Shown here: piece by piece, positions 1 through 8,232 of the stretch
How positions within the stretch are numbered: position 1 is the first letter of the stretch
Layout: each line of letters starts with the position of its first letter
DNA from: Ignisphaera sp.
GTDB taxonomy: Archaea > Thermoproteota > Thermoprotei_A > Sulfolobales > Ignisphaeraceae
Assembly (NCBI GenBank): GCA_020833345.1
Contig: JAJHQM010000007.1
Span: 1-38,169, forward strand
Direction of reading: 5' to 3'
DNA length: 38,169 nucleotides
Made by a program: the position numbers and the translations under genes
Notes under the pieces: generated by a model
The model's database searches: none
Told to the model about the DNA's origin: nothing
What the model saw: the letters and a program-made list of their open reading frames with translations, nothing else

Positions 1-458
1 ACATCTACATCCTTTAATGAGTTACTAAAGTTCATTACACATTTAGGAGTTTTGCAGTGCTCTAATCCTAGCAGGTGGCCCAATTCGTGAAGCACTTCTT
101 TTTCTACTCTGTTAAGTAAGGTTACTTTAGTCGCTCCCAATATTAAGCGTGCTAAGAAGACTGCTGCTGTTTTTAGCCATGGAATTGCTAGACCAAATAC
201 AAAGTTTAAGCCTGTTACATAAGCGTCCTTACTTGAAAGAAGTATTGTGTACGTGTCTTCCTTTGAAAAGTTACTAGCGTATTCTACAACAAGTTCTGCT
301 ATATACTGACCTCTTTTAATGTTATAAAATGTGTCCGGTATTGATATAGTTTCCTCACTGACTATTTGAGCATTAAGAGCCTCTCTTAATGTGAACCTTG
401 CATGTCTTACCACATCCTCTTCAACTTCTCTTTCATATAGCAACTGTATCTTCAGCAA
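1..458 (-). CDS. amzA: Archaemetzincin, zinc metalloprotease (3' end cut off by window edge)
   Basis: Predicted zinc-dependent metallopeptidase of the archaemetzincin family. The visible C-terminal part contains HELGHLLGLEHC followed by KCVMNFSNSL, which fits the family core HExxHxxGx3Cx4CxM; the three His bind catalytic zinc and the Cys residues belong to the second zinc site. The preceding VTGLNFVFGLA stretch is also typical. The final Cys pair lies outside the window. I place the start at TTG 456-458, because GGTGAGG lies just upstream and the protein then begins MLKIQLLYEREV, the usual family N-terminus; GTG at 468-470 is an alternative. It follows the ABC-transporter genes on the same strand and may be cotranscribed. 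No function link to the transporter is shown. Confidence 0.85.
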   Translation of the reverse strand, partial: MLKIQLLYEREVEEDVVRHARFTLREALNAQIVSEETISIPDTFYNIKRGQYIAELVVEYASNFSKEDTYTILLSSKDAYVTGLNFVFGLAIPWLKTAAVFLARLILGATKVTLLNRVEKEVLHELGHLLGLEHCKTPKCVMNFSNSLKDVD

Positions 459-521
459 TGACCTCACCACCTTCAGCAATGCGGGAAATACATCATAACT
501 CAGCGCGCGAACTTTTCATCA

Positions 522-1190
522 CTACGTCACGTAACCAGGTATTTGAAGCTTTCTCTCAATATACCTGGCAATTTCGCTTAAAACTATTGAGAAGAGTATG
601 TACAGCAATGCAAGTAATACATAGACTTCTACATATAGAAACGTCCGAGTAGCTATAAGCTTACCCACGTACATGAGCTCTGAAGCTGTAACAAAATACG
701 CTATGGACGAGTACTTAAAGAGATATATTGCTTCATTAGTTAACGTTGGAATGGCTATTCTTATAGCTTGTGGCAACATGATGTAAATTAATATGTTAAG
801 CTTTGTTAAGCCTAGTGAATACGCTGCTTCAATTTCACTATATGGTATTGAAGACAACGCTGACCTTATATACTCAGCTTGATATGCAGCTGAATTAAGC
901 CCTATGGCTATTATTGAAGCAGTAACAGGGTCAACTCTTATACCTATCTCTGGAAGTGCATAATACACAAAAAAGAGTTGAACGAGCATGGGCGTTCCTC
1001 TAAACAACTCAACATAAACACCAGCAAATACCTTTAGAATCTTGTGAAAGAATACTCTTGCAATTGCTATACACAGACCTCCAGCAAATCCTATAGCATA
1101 CGAAGCTATAGTAATTATAAAAGTAGTCCTCAATCCTTCCAGTAAAAGTAAACCATATTTTAAGGAAACGTATAGCAGTTCGCTAATCAC
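522..1190 (-). CDS. Polar amino-acid ABC transporter permease (HisM/GlnP type), second permease
   Basis: Inner-membrane channel subunit of an amino-acid importer. The 222-residue length, several hydrophobic segments and the EAA loop (EAAYSLGLTKLNILIYIMLP, about residues 120-140), which docks on the ATPase, identify the HisMQ/GlnP family. It begins 5 nt after the ATPase stop, so it is the last transporter gene of the operon. It is clearly distinct in sequence from the permease encoded upstream of the ATPase. The two probably form a heterodimeric channel, as HisQ/HisM do. The amino acid carried cannot be told from sequence. Confidence 0.93.
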   Translation of the reverse strand: MISELLYVSLKYGLLLLEGLRTTFIITIASYAIGFAGGLCIAIARVFFHKILKVFAGVYVELFRGTPMLVQLFFVYYALPEIGIRVDPVTASIIAIGLNSAAYQAEYIRSALSSIPYSEIEAAYSLGLTKLNILIYIMLPQAIRIAIPTLTNEAIYLFKYSSIAYFVTASELMYVGKLIATRTFLYVEVYVLLALLYILFSIVLSEIARYIERKLQIPGYVT

Positions 1191-1195
1191 AGTGT

Positions 1196-1957
1196 TCAGC
1201 CCGTATCCAAACTATAAACATACTTCATTCTGTCCATAAACCTTTTCACTCTCTCATTACAGGGATTCAATATTACTTGTTCAGGAGGCCCCCTCTCTAA
1301 TATCATACCATCATCTAAAAACATTACTTCGCTAGCCACCCTCATGGCAAAGCCTATTTCATGTGTAACTACAATCATTGTCATCTTAGCCTTGGCGAGT
1401 CTCTCCATAACATTTAAAACCTCCCATATAAGCTCTGGATCCAGAGCTGAAGTTGGTTCATCAAATAGAATGAGTTTAGGCTCCATTGCAAGAGCTCTTG
1501 CAATAGCAACTCTCTGTTGCTGCCCTCCTGAGAGCTGAGCAGGATACCTGTTCCAAAGCTCTTCTGCAATTCCAACAGCCATGAGGGCCTCTTTAGCCTT
1601 TTTCTCAGCCTCATGCTTGGGCATCTTCTTTACCTTAACTAAGCCAAGCATAACATTTTCTAAAGCAGTCATATGGCTAAACAGGTTGAAGTGCTGAAAC
1701 ACAAATCCCATTTTACTTCTCACATTATGAATGTCACGCCTCTTAAGCACGTCCTCACCATCAAATATTATCCTCCCTCTATCAGGCACTACAAGTAAGT
1801 TTATGCATCTAAGGAGAGTTGATTTGCCTGCTCCTGAGGGCCCTAAAATTACCTTAGTCTCCCCTCTACTTACATCAAAAGTTATTCCTTTTAACACAGG
1901 CTTTCCATCAATAAACTTCCACAAATCCTCTACTATTAGAAGCTCTTCTTTCAACAT
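1196..1957 (-). CDS. glnQ: Polar amino-acid ABC transporter ATP-binding protein (GlnQ type)
   Basis: Cytoplasmic ATPase that drives the neighbouring permeases. All ABC motifs are intact: Walker A GPSGAGKST, Q-loop region VFQHFNLF, signature LSGGQQQRVAIARA, Walker B LILFDEPTSALDPE and the switch His in VVTHE. Its 253 residues match the family. The ATG shares one base with the stop of the upstream permease (TAATG), indicating translational coupling. It lies between two different permease genes, an arrangement consistent with a binding protein-permease-ATPase-permease operon. Confidence 0.96.
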   Translation of the reverse strand: MLKEELLIVEDLWKFIDGKPVLKGITFDVSRGETKVILGPSGAGKSTLLRCINLLVVPDRGRIIFDGEDVLKRRDIHNVRSKMGFVFQHFNLFSHMTALENVMLGLVKVKKMPKHEAEKKAKEALMAVGIAEELWNRYPAQLSGGQQQRVAIARALAMEPKLILFDEPTSALDPELIWEVLNVMERLAKAKMTMIVVTHEIGFAMRVASEVMFLDDGMILERGPPEQVILNPCNERVKRFMDRMKYVYSLDTG

Positions 1958-2622
1958 TACACCCCTGAGCCGAGCATTCCCATCATCTTAAGTTTGCCAT
2001 GGAGATAGTTTGAGAGCATTGACAGTGGATAGCATATGGCTAAGTAGATCAGTGCCACAAATACTAAGGGCCACATATAGTCCATTATAACCTGTGCAAC
2101 ATGAATAGCCTGTGTAAACATTTCTACAACACCAATAGCATATGCTATTGAAGTGTCTTTCAAAACTATTGTAAAGTCATTAATCCATGAGGGTAAGGCT
2201 ATTCTAAATGCCTGTGGCAATACCACGTAGAGAAAAGCGCTAGCTCTAGTCAGTCCAAGAGAGTAAGCGGCTTCTAATTGCCTATTGCTCACAGCTTTTA
2301 TAGCTCCTCTAAATATCTGCTCTTGATACCCAGCATCAACAATAGCAATACCTAATATAGCAGCATAAAGCGGTGGAAGTGTTAATCCTAACTTAGGTAA
2401 TCCATAGAATACTAAGAATATAGATAAAATAAGTGGTACCCCTCTTAACACCCTAGCAACCCAGCTAACAATAATTAAAATAGTTTTTGATGTAAAAACC
2501 TCTGCAAAAGCCATTACAATGCCTAGTACTGTGGCGAGACCAAAACTAAAAAAAGCTAAGATTAAGGTATTTGAAAGTGCTGAAAGTATTATTGGTACAT
2601 ATTGTACGAAGTTCTGCCACAT
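1957..2622 (-). CDS. Polar amino-acid ABC transporter permease, first permease
   Basis: Membrane subunit of the importer, with about five hydrophobic segments and the EAA loop EAAYSLGLTRASAFLYVVLP, which contacts the ATPase. The ATG at 2620-2622 leaves a 17-nt gap after the binding-protein stop and has AAGGTC upstream. A GTG at 2674-2676 would add 18 residues and overlap the binding-protein gene by 37 nt with no ribosome site visible, so I prefer the shorter form. It ends one base into the ATPase start codon. Confidence 0.92.
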   Translation of the reverse strand: MWQNFVQYVPIILSALSNTLILAFFSFGLATVLGIVMAFAEVFTSKTILIIVSWVARVLRGVPLILSIFLVFYGLPKLGLTLPPLYAAILGIAIVDAGYQEQIFRGAIKAVSNRQLEAAYSLGLTRASAFLYVVLPQAFRIALPSWINDFTIVLKDTSIAYAIGVVEMFTQAIHVAQVIMDYMWPLVFVALIYLAICYPLSMLSNYLHGKLKMMGMLGSGV

Positions 2623-2639
2623 AACTTCTAAGACCTTGC

Positions 2640-3416
2640 TTAGCCACCAAGGTATTTCTGGAGTATTGCTTGCCACTCAGTAGAATTCAGAAATTCTTTT
2701 AATGCGTTATTGAGCTTATCGAGTAGCTCTCTATCCTCTTTTCTTACAGCAAGTCCATAGTTCTCATTTGTTACAACAATTCCTGTTATCTTAACGTTTC
2801 TAGCCTTTTCAAACATACTTGCTACAGGACTGTCAACAAGTACTGCATCTACATTCCCATTTTCTAAATCTTGCACGGCCAGGACGTAGCTTGGATAAGC
2901 CTTAATATTTATTTTATTACCAGTTTTGTTAATATAGTCCTCAAGCAGAAACTGTGCTGTAGTACCACTTTGAACAGCAACTGTTTTCCCAACTAAGTCA
3001 TCGAGATCCCTAGGTGCAAATGGAGAATCTTTGCGAACAAGAATTGCTTGGTCAGCTCTCCAATAGGGAATTGTAAATGCAACTTTCTGAGCCCTCTCTT
3101 CAGTTATTGTCATGCCTGATGCTATAACATCTATTTGCTTATTTAGTAACGCCGGAATGAGGCCGTCAAAATCCATTTGAACTATCTGAACCTCACATCC
3201 AAGCTTCTTTGCCAGCGCTTTAATTAAATCTATGTCTATTCCAATAACTTCCCCTGTTTTTTCATCAATATATTCAAACGGTGGAAAGTCAGGCGACGTT
3301 CCAACACGAAGTACTCTTTTACCAACCTGCTGGGGGTATAAAGACCAAGCATATATTGCTATTCCTATAATTACTATGAGGACCAAAACGGTTATTATGA
3401 CAACCCGCTTCGTCAT
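2640..3416 (-). CDS. Extracellular amino-acid-binding protein of the ABC importer (family 3)
   Basis: Binds the substrate outside the membrane and hands it to the permeases. The N-terminus (MTKRVVIITVLVLIVIIG) is a positively charged stretch followed by a hydrophobic signal or anchor, with no lipobox Cys. The mature part has the family 3 signature GTSPDFPPFEY, then GIDIDLIKALAKKLG and DVIASGMTITEERAQKVAFT. The start is ATG 3414-3416 behind an excellent GGTGAT site four bases upstream; an in-frame extension to 3467 lacks this. It is the first gene of the transporter operon. Confidence 0.94.
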   Translation of the reverse strand: MTKRVVIITVLVLIVIIGIAIYAWSLYPQQVGKRVLRVGTSPDFPPFEYIDEKTGEVIGIDIDLIKALAKKLGCEVQIVQMDFDGLIPALLNKQIDVIASGMTITEERAQKVAFTIPYWRADQAILVRKDSPFAPRDLDDLVGKTVAVQSGTTAQFLLEDYINKTGNKINIKAYPSYVLAVQDLENGNVDAVLVDSPVASMFEKARNVKITGIVVTNENYGLAVRKEDRELLDKLNNALKEFLNSTEWQAILQKYLGG

Positions 3417-3566
3417 TAAATCACCATCTAAGAGAGTGATTACATTCATAATGGAGGTTAAAAGCATTGCTGAAAATTTGTTTAATAGAATAATTCTGCT
3501 TCTTCATGAGCAGAGACGGCATTAAAAGCTTCTCTTACTACACAGATCTCATCTTTCAACTCCTTT

Positions 3567-3577
3567 CTTATATATAG
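3567..3577 (-). promoter_or_regulatory. TATA box candidate for the amino-acid transporter operon
   Basis: On the minus strand this reads CTATATATAAG, a strong archaeal TATA element. Transcription would start near 3545, which gives an unusually long leader of about 130 nt before the ATG at 3416. A weaker element (TATTAAAC, around 3480-3487) would give a shorter leader, so the actual promoter is uncertain. Confidence 0.45.
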
Positions 3578-3627
3578 CCTGAAAACACAGCATTTATTGG
3601 CATGCTAGACCATTTAATTAAAAGGCT

Positions 3628-4320
3628 TTAATAGAGCTGGTAAGTGAGAACTTTATTATTTAAATCTATATCCACATAGAGTACTTTTGCGTAAGGCTCC
3701 ATTAATTTTTTGTAACTTGAAAGAAGCGAAAAGATCTCGCTAGTTGTTGGCATTGGTAAAAATGATATGTTATTACCGTTACCTACAACTACAAACCTTG
3801 ATACGTTGAATACCTTCTCTGTAATACTATCATACTTTGCCATTATTTTGTCCCAGTCTGCAGAAGGTTCTATGCATGTTAGTACAGCTCTCAACTTTGA
3901 AACTTTGCTAATAACGCATTCAATGCCATAACCCATTTGAGTTGCTGACAAAATATCTTCTGGTGATGGTATTGACACAGGAATAGGATGGCTATGGAGA
4001 AACAAATTACTTTTACAAAAGGCTCTATACTTGTATATATGTGTTGCTGGTACTAATCCCCCTAGGAACCTCCCAATGAACAATAGCACATCATCATTAC
4101 AGAGCGTGTAAATGTCTTCAGCAAGGAAAGAGGCTGAAAGAGGTTTTACTCCTAGTGATAGTACAAAATTTATAGCCTCATCCATGTAAACCTCTGCAAG
4201 CTTCTTAGCAATGTCACTACTAACTAAAGGCAAATTGTTTATATCGAAAATTGATGGGACTTCAAAAGCTGTTGATGCCAACAACTCTATTAAATCCTCA
4301 CTAAACTTTAAACTATTCAT
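3628..4320 (-). CDS. JAMM/MPN-motif protein of unknown function, possible metalloprotease
   Basis: 230 residues that I cannot match as a whole to a named family. Residues 109-122 (HSHPIPVSIPSPED) fit the JAMM zinc motif HxHx7Sx2D exactly: His109, His111, Ser119 and Asp122. JAMM proteins remove ubiquitin-like tags or process cofactor precursors. The N-terminal 70 residues are helical-looking, and the conserved Glu normally found on the first MPN strand is not obvious; GRFLGGLVPA resembles the following strand. The start is ATG 4318-4320. A TATA-like ATATAAAAAT about 27 nt upstream indicates a leaderless monocistronic transcript. No ubiquitin-like or E1 gene is next to it. Confidence 0.72.
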   Translation of the reverse strand: MNSLKFSEDLIELLASTAFEVPSIFDINNLPLVSSDIAKKLAEVYMDEAINFVLSLGVKPLSASFLAEDIYTLCNDDVLLFIGRFLGGLVPATHIYKYRAFCKSNLFLHSHPIPVSIPSPEDILSATQMGYGIECVISKVSKLRAVLTCIEPSADWDKIMAKYDSITEKVFNVSRFVVVGNGNNISFLPMPTTSEIFSLLSSYKKLMEPYAKVLYVDIDLNNKVLTYQLY

Positions 4321-4340
4321 GCTACCACAAAACCTGTAGT

Positions 4341-4351
4341 ATTTTTATATA
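4341..4351 (-). promoter_or_regulatory. TATA box of the JAMM-motif gene
   Basis: The minus strand reads TATATAAAAAT with its centre about 27 nt before the ATG at 4320, the spacing expected for a leaderless archaeal transcript. Confidence 0.6.
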
Positions 4352-4516
4352 ACCAATAATAGGCTTAGTTAAAAAGTTTTTATAAAATCAAACAACACAT
4401 TATTTAGGCATAGCATGGCATGGCCACATAATATACATGCCTAAGGTTTTTAACATCAAGCCGTGTTCTCACATCCTCATCTACAGGCTGTTTAAAAGAG
4501 ACAGTTGGGGTCACGG

Positions 4517-4582
4517 ATTTTCAGAAGCGCCAGCCATCATCACATTTCAAAAGTCAGATGGGGTTATAGATACATCATACAC
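4517..4582 (-). ncRNA. Candidate C/D-box guide sRNA directly downstream of L38e
   Basis: On the minus strand, right after the L38e stop, the order is: C-like ATGATGT (4572-4578), a 14-nt spacer, D' CTGA (4554-4557), a 10-nt linker, C' GTGATGA (4537-4543), a 12-nt spacer, and D CTGA (4521-4524). Box order and distances match archaeal C/D sRNAs, which direct 2'-O-methylation of rRNA or tRNA. The C box has one mismatch at its last base and I see no clear terminal stem. The guide targets were not identified. It could be made from the L38e transcript. Confidence 0.42.
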
Positions 4583-4586
4583 TTTT

Positions 4587-4796
4587 TCACACTTCGATAA
4601 TGTTCTTACACACTGTTTTTAGCTTTTCTAACATGTTGCTGAGCTCTTGTAAAGAGACTTGGTATGTGTATAGGTATCTCTTAGTTCTAGCCTTAATTTT
4701 TGCAATGTTTTTCTTCTCTAACTTCTTCACCCTACACTCTACAGCTCTCTTTGCAACATCAAGAAATTCTTGCTCACTAGATATGTAAATAGGCAT
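4587..4796 (-). CDS. rpl38e: Large-subunit ribosomal protein L38e
   Basis: A 69-residue basic protein of the large ribosomal subunit, found in eukaryotes and in a subset of archaea including crenarchaea. The family pattern is clear: an N-terminal MPIYISSEQEFLDVAKRA, then a basic stretch, then KARTKRYLYTYQV, the hallmark RxxRYLYT strand, and a helical C-terminus. The ATG at 4794-4796 is about 25 nt from a TATA-like CTATAAGATT, so the transcript is probably leaderless. It stands divergent from the isomerase gene. Confidence 0.87.
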   Translation of the reverse strand: MPIYISSEQEFLDVAKRAVECRVKKLEKKNIAKIKARTKRYLYTYQVSLQELSNMLEKLKTVCKNIIEV

Positions 4797-4815
4797 GGCA
4801 TTTCACACTGTATAA

Positions 4816-4825
4816 AATCTTATAG
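4816..4825 (-). promoter_or_regulatory. TATA box of rpl38e
   Basis: The minus strand reads CTATAAGATT, centred about 25 nt before the L38e ATG. No ribosome-binding site is visible, so initiation is probably leaderless. Confidence 0.55.
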
Positions 4826-4886
4826 TTTGTAGAATATAAGCTTATTAATAATGATTTCCAAACTGTTTGCTCTAGGTTATTGAGAA

Positions 4887-5903
4887 ATGCTTGAACAATA
4901 TACAAATTGGTATAGCTTTGCTTTAGAAGCTCTAAATTACAAAGCTGAAAATGTGAGGAGTTTTAAAGATGTTAAAAGAGTTATTGTAGTTGGCATGGGT
5001 GGGAGTGGAATAGTAGGAGATATGTTATCAGTAATAGCCCAGGTTTTTACAAGAATTCCTGTTTATGTATATAAAGATTTTTACTTACCCCGTAATTTTA
5101 TTGATAAAGACACCTTTGTACTTGCTGTTAGCTACTCAGGAAACACCTTAGAAACCATAACCTCTACACTGCAGGCAATTAGGGCAGGTATGCCTACAGG
5201 TGTTGTAGCCTCAGGAGGTGAACTTATAGATATTGCTAAAAGAAGTGTCATACCCTACATTATTGTGAAGCAGGGTTTAGTGCCTAGATCTGCATTACCA
5301 TTGCTATTAGTCGCTTCAATAAAATTGCTATACTCATGCGAAGTGCTACCAATACCTATGCACATTATTGAAGAGGCTATTCAAAGGTTGGGGAACACTG
5401 AAAGGGCTTTTACTATAGCTTCGCAACTTGCTGAATTTTTAGTAAGCTCTAGGCTTCCCCTCATAGTATCCACCACGAGGTTTGCGCCTCTCGCTATTAG
5501 ATTGAAAAATGAGCTTAATGAGAATGCAAAAAAGCCTGCTAAGGTAGAGATTGTGCCTGAGCTCTTTCACAATGACATAGTTGGATGGGAAGGGGAAAAA
5601 AGTGTCAACTATGCTGTAGTAATAGATTCTGACGTTAGTTACGAAAACCTCCTACTAGACTTCTACGCTGAATACCTAAGGAGCATAGGATTTTCACTAT
5701 TCAATCTTAGACTAGAGGGCAATATTATAGAGAGGTATTTGGAAGGCTCATTAATTGCAGGGCTAGCATCAGTTAGGATAGCCCATATACTAAGCTTCGA
5801 TCCCCTGCAAACTAAAGGTATAGCTATGTATAAGAACTTCCTTAAGAAATATAGGGAAAAAATTGTGGAAGCAGTTTTCAATACTAAATCAACTGCAGTT
5901 TAA
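4887..5903 (+). CDS. Bifunctional phosphoglucose/phosphomannose isomerase
   Basis: Interconverts glucose-6-P or mannose-6-P with fructose-6-P in central sugar metabolism. At 338 residues with two SIS domains it fits the crenarchaeal PGI/PMI family. The first SIS domain carries VIVVGMGGSGIVGDML (about residues 32-47) and VSYSGNTLET (about 81-90), which bind the sugar phosphate. NELNENAKKPA and PELFHNDIVGWE later in the protein are typical of this family. The ATG at 4887 lies downstream of AT-rich promoter-like sequence shared with the divergent L38e gene. It appears to be a single-gene unit. Confidence 0.93.
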   Translation: MLEQYTNWYSFALEALNYKAENVRSFKDVKRVIVVGMGGSGIVGDMLSVIAQVFTRIPVYVYKDFYLPRNFIDKDTFVLAVSYSGNTLETITSTLQAIRAGMPTGVVASGGELIDIAKRSVIPYIIVKQGLVPRSALPLLLVASIKLLYSCEVLPIPMHIIEEAIQRLGNTERAFTIASQLAEFLVSSRLPLIVSTTRFAPLAIRLKNELNENAKKPAKVEIVPELFHNDIVGWEGEKSVNYAVVIDSDVSYENLLLDFYAEYLRSIGFSLFNLRLEGNIIERYLEGSLIAGLASVRIAHILSFDPLQTKGIAMYKNFLKKYREKIVEAVFNTKSTAV

Positions 5904-5934
5904 TATAAGTTATGGTGTCACCTCAATCAATATG

Positions 5935-6699
5935 CTACGTTATGTAGTAAGGCCTTTTCTCTCCCTTTGCCTCCTCCTTTGGTGGAGTGAGGCTTTTAAG
6001 AATTAGCTCAACTTCTCTTTCAATACCTCTGCTTTTTTCCTCAAGTTCTTCAGTATTTATACTGAAATTCCACACCTTATTGAGAACATCTAGTATAAGC
6101 TTTGCAGCTTTGTAATCAATGTAGTTAAGTTCGACAATACTTCTCCAGGTTTCTCCGAGAAGACACACGGCGTTTATGTTAAAGATCCTTGCCCATCCGA
6201 TTACAATTCCGTTTAAGCCACTAATCACGCCCTCATTAAGTGGTACAGCACCGTGTTCAACATACCTCTTTAAAACACTAGTATTGTTTCCAACAACAAA
6301 TACCCTACGGTTGGGTACAACCATATCTGAAACATAGGCTGCTGCTGCAATGAGCTCTTTAATATTGTACTTTTTGAGGTGCTTAATAATGAAATAGCTT
6401 AGTGAATGCTGGTCTACGTCGGAGGCTGGTTGAGCACTACCTGTAACTATGAAAATGCCTGTATTATTAGCCTTAGCATAATAGAGCATTACGTTATTTA
6501 TATCACCTATACCATTTGAATTCACAATGAGATGTGCAGAAAACTTAGTGCCATAGATAACGCCATAAGGCTCTGCACCTAGAGACTCTATGAGCTGTAA
6601 AGCAACAGTTTTTCCCACCAAAGCCATCCCAGGAAAGCCTACAACAACTATGTTGCTATCCACGGGGTTAACATTGTCATATTTAATGAGCTTCCACAT
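5935..6699 (-). CDS. PAC2-family protein (proteasome assembly chaperone-like)
   Basis: A 254-residue cytoplasmic protein of the PAC2 superfamily. Motifs include VVVGFPGMALVGKTVALQLI at residues 18-37, FIVTGSAQPAS, and the ISGLNGIVIGWAR loop. Eukaryotic relatives chaperone proteasome alpha-ring assembly; the archaeal function is not settled. The C-terminal 50 residues are charged and probably coiled or helical. The ATG at 6697-6699 follows AAAGGT, and a TATA-like TTATAAACTT lies near 6746-6757. It converges on the isomerase gene and diverges from the tRNA. Confidence 0.86.
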   Translation of the reverse strand: MWKLIKYDNVNPVDSNIVVVGFPGMALVGKTVALQLIESLGAEPYGVIYGTKFSAHLIVNSNGIGDINNVMLYYAKANNTGIFIVTGSAQPASDVDQHSLSYFIIKHLKKYNIKELIAAAAYVSDMVVPNRRVFVVGNNTSVLKRYVEHGAVPLNEGVISGLNGIVIGWARIFNINAVCLLGETWRSIVELNYIDYKAAKLILDVLNKVWNFSINTEELEEKSRGIEREVELILKSLTPPKEEAKGEKRPYYIT

Positions 6700-6786
6700 A
6701 ATAAAATACCTTTACCTATAGCAATAATAAGAGCTTGTTAAACTAAGTTTATAAGCTAATAGGCAGTATTGATCTAGCGACACAAT

Positions 6787-6797
6787 AAAATATATTA
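6787..6797 (+). promoter_or_regulatory. Promoter element of the CAT tRNA
   Basis: AAAATATATTA about 36 nt upstream of the tRNA 5' end is the expected archaeal TATA element for a stand-alone tRNA gene. Confidence 0.5.
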
Positions 6798-6827
6798 ACC
6801 CAAGACTTTAGTAATAAAGCTGTGTTG

Positions 6828-6901
<74 letters not shown>

Positions 6902-6935
6902 CTTACAGTATTGCCAGCGCTAGGGGGTCTGATTA

Positions 6936-7430
6936 TTGAATTCTACTTTAAAATTGGAAGACACTAAAGCTATATATAATGCTATTAGACATGCTAAGTA
7001 CATCTTAGCCATAGCTATAGCATTGCCGCTTACTTCCATATACTTTCTTTCAATGTACATTCCTATGAAATTTGAGTCTCAGATACTCTATGCTCAAAGG
7101 GCATATCTTTCGCTTACTTTTTATTTAGGCATGGTATTACTCCTACTATCATTGTTAGTCAGAGACCTTAACGCATTACTAAGTGAATTACTGATGATTT
7201 GTACAATTATTGTTCTTGGGCTCTACTCTTATGGCGCAGGCTTATTATATGATTTAAATCGGTTTAATGTTAATCATTACGTAATTCCTCCATTTTTTAT
7301 TTACATGCCGTGTCCAGATGCAAATCAATGTGATGGTTTTTCGGTATTGGCAATAAGCATTCCCCTCTCCATAGCTATGGTGATGCTTGTTTACGGCATT
7401 TTAGGAGTTTTGAGAGCATGTAGGGCATGA
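6936..7430 (+). CDS. Predicted membrane protein, unknown function
   Basis: A 164-residue protein with four strongly hydrophobic segments, roughly at residues 22-46, 56-76, 83-105 and 137-158. There is a polar loop before the last one (MPCPDANQCDGF) containing two Cys that could form an extracellular disulfide. The TTG at 6936 is preceded by AGGGGGT, the G-run type of ribosome site also used by pfdB in this window. I recognise no family. Its 3' end overlaps the convergent DUF434 gene by 30 nt. Confidence 0.7.
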   Translation: MNSTLKLEDTKAIYNAIRHAKYILAIAIALPLTSIYFLSMYIPMKFESQILYAQRAYLSLTFYLGMVLLLLSLLVRDLNALLSELLMICTIIVLGLYSYGAGLLYDLNRFNVNHYVIPPFFIYMPCPDANQCDGFSVLAISIPLSIAMVMLVYGILGVLRACRA

Positions 7431-8147
7431 AAGTCCAAAGAATTGTGGGAAGTTTATAAGGGGCCTTGCTTTCATATAGCTAAGCGCTATTGTTGTTAGC
7501 GGTAGTATTCTGCGACTTTTTTCAATGATTAAGGAATCTGTTGACGTTATGACAGTGTTTTCTTTTTGTGCAAAGCTTATTATAGCAGTATCAGGTGTTG
7601 TTGTTAATGTGTATGTAACCTTTACTCCTCTCAACTTATCATGTAGTATACTGACAAAGGTCTGCGTGTCTTCTAAACTATGGCTAATATTTTTATCGCT
7701 AACTATTATAAGCTCTTCGAAGAATTGGTGTTGTTGAAGTATATCTGCTAAAATGCTGTAACTCTCTGTTAGAAAAGCTCTTTCACTGGATCTTAGTTTG
7801 GATCCTCTTAAATCCCTTACGAGACAGTCGTCACAGAGAAACACAATATCATGTTCTATTAAAGCTATTATTGTTAGTAAAATATTGTAGAAGTCCATTA
7901 CTAGTAGCCCATGTTTTGCAGTATCTAAATAATTACACTTAATTTTCTTAAGCGTTTCATGGACATACACAGTACTGTGAACACATCTAAATAAGAGTAG
8001 CTTCTCATATTTATTTAGCATATAGCGTTGTGATACTGTATTCAATGCTAACGAGTGGCTATATCCCCTTGAAAGTAGAAATTTATAGTCATAAGCTGCC
8101 TCCATTATTTTGTTAACATCAATTTCCTGCTTTTTAGCAGGTTTCAA
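7401..8147 (-). CDS. DUF434-family protein
   Basis: A 248-residue protein resembling archaeal DUF434 proteins. The N-terminal part (about residues 10-60) has the typical AAYDYKFLLSRGY and the pattern LNTVSQRYMLNKYEKLLLFR. The C-terminal half alternates hydrophobic strands with acidic residues (VMDFYNILLT, VFLCDDCLVRDLRG, VITSTDSLII), suggesting a PIN- or NYN-like nuclease fold; that is inference. The start used is TTG at 8145-8147, near GAGG and a TATA-like sequence; ATG at 8103-8105 is an alternative. It overlaps the 3' end of the convergent membrane-protein gene. Confidence 0.72.
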   Translation of the reverse strand: MKPAKKQEIDVNKIMEAAYDYKFLLSRGYSHSLALNTVSQRYMLNKYEKLLLFRCVHSTVYVHETLKKIKCNYLDTAKHGLLVMDFYNILLTIIALIEHDIVFLCDDCLVRDLRGSKLRSSERAFLTESYSILADILQQHQFFEELIIVSDKNISHSLEDTQTFVSILHDKLRGVKVTYTLTTTPDTAIISFAQKENTVITSTDSLIIEKSRRILPLTTIALSYMKARPLINFPQFFGLSCPTCSQNS

Positions 8148-8232
8148 AACTCTATTGCCTCAATCACTATTGCTTTAGTATAATCTCACAGTTTTATAAG
8201 CTGGAATTGCTCTATATGTTTTTGTGTAGAAA

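Noticed and set aside
398-652. 84-codon plus-strand frame at the window start
   Set aside because: Overlaps archaemetzincin and permease genes in antisense; no family resemblance.
4437-4622. 61-codon reading frame on the plus strand
   Set aside because: It is antisense to the C/D-like RNA and the L38e end, has no ribosome site and does not look like a protein family.
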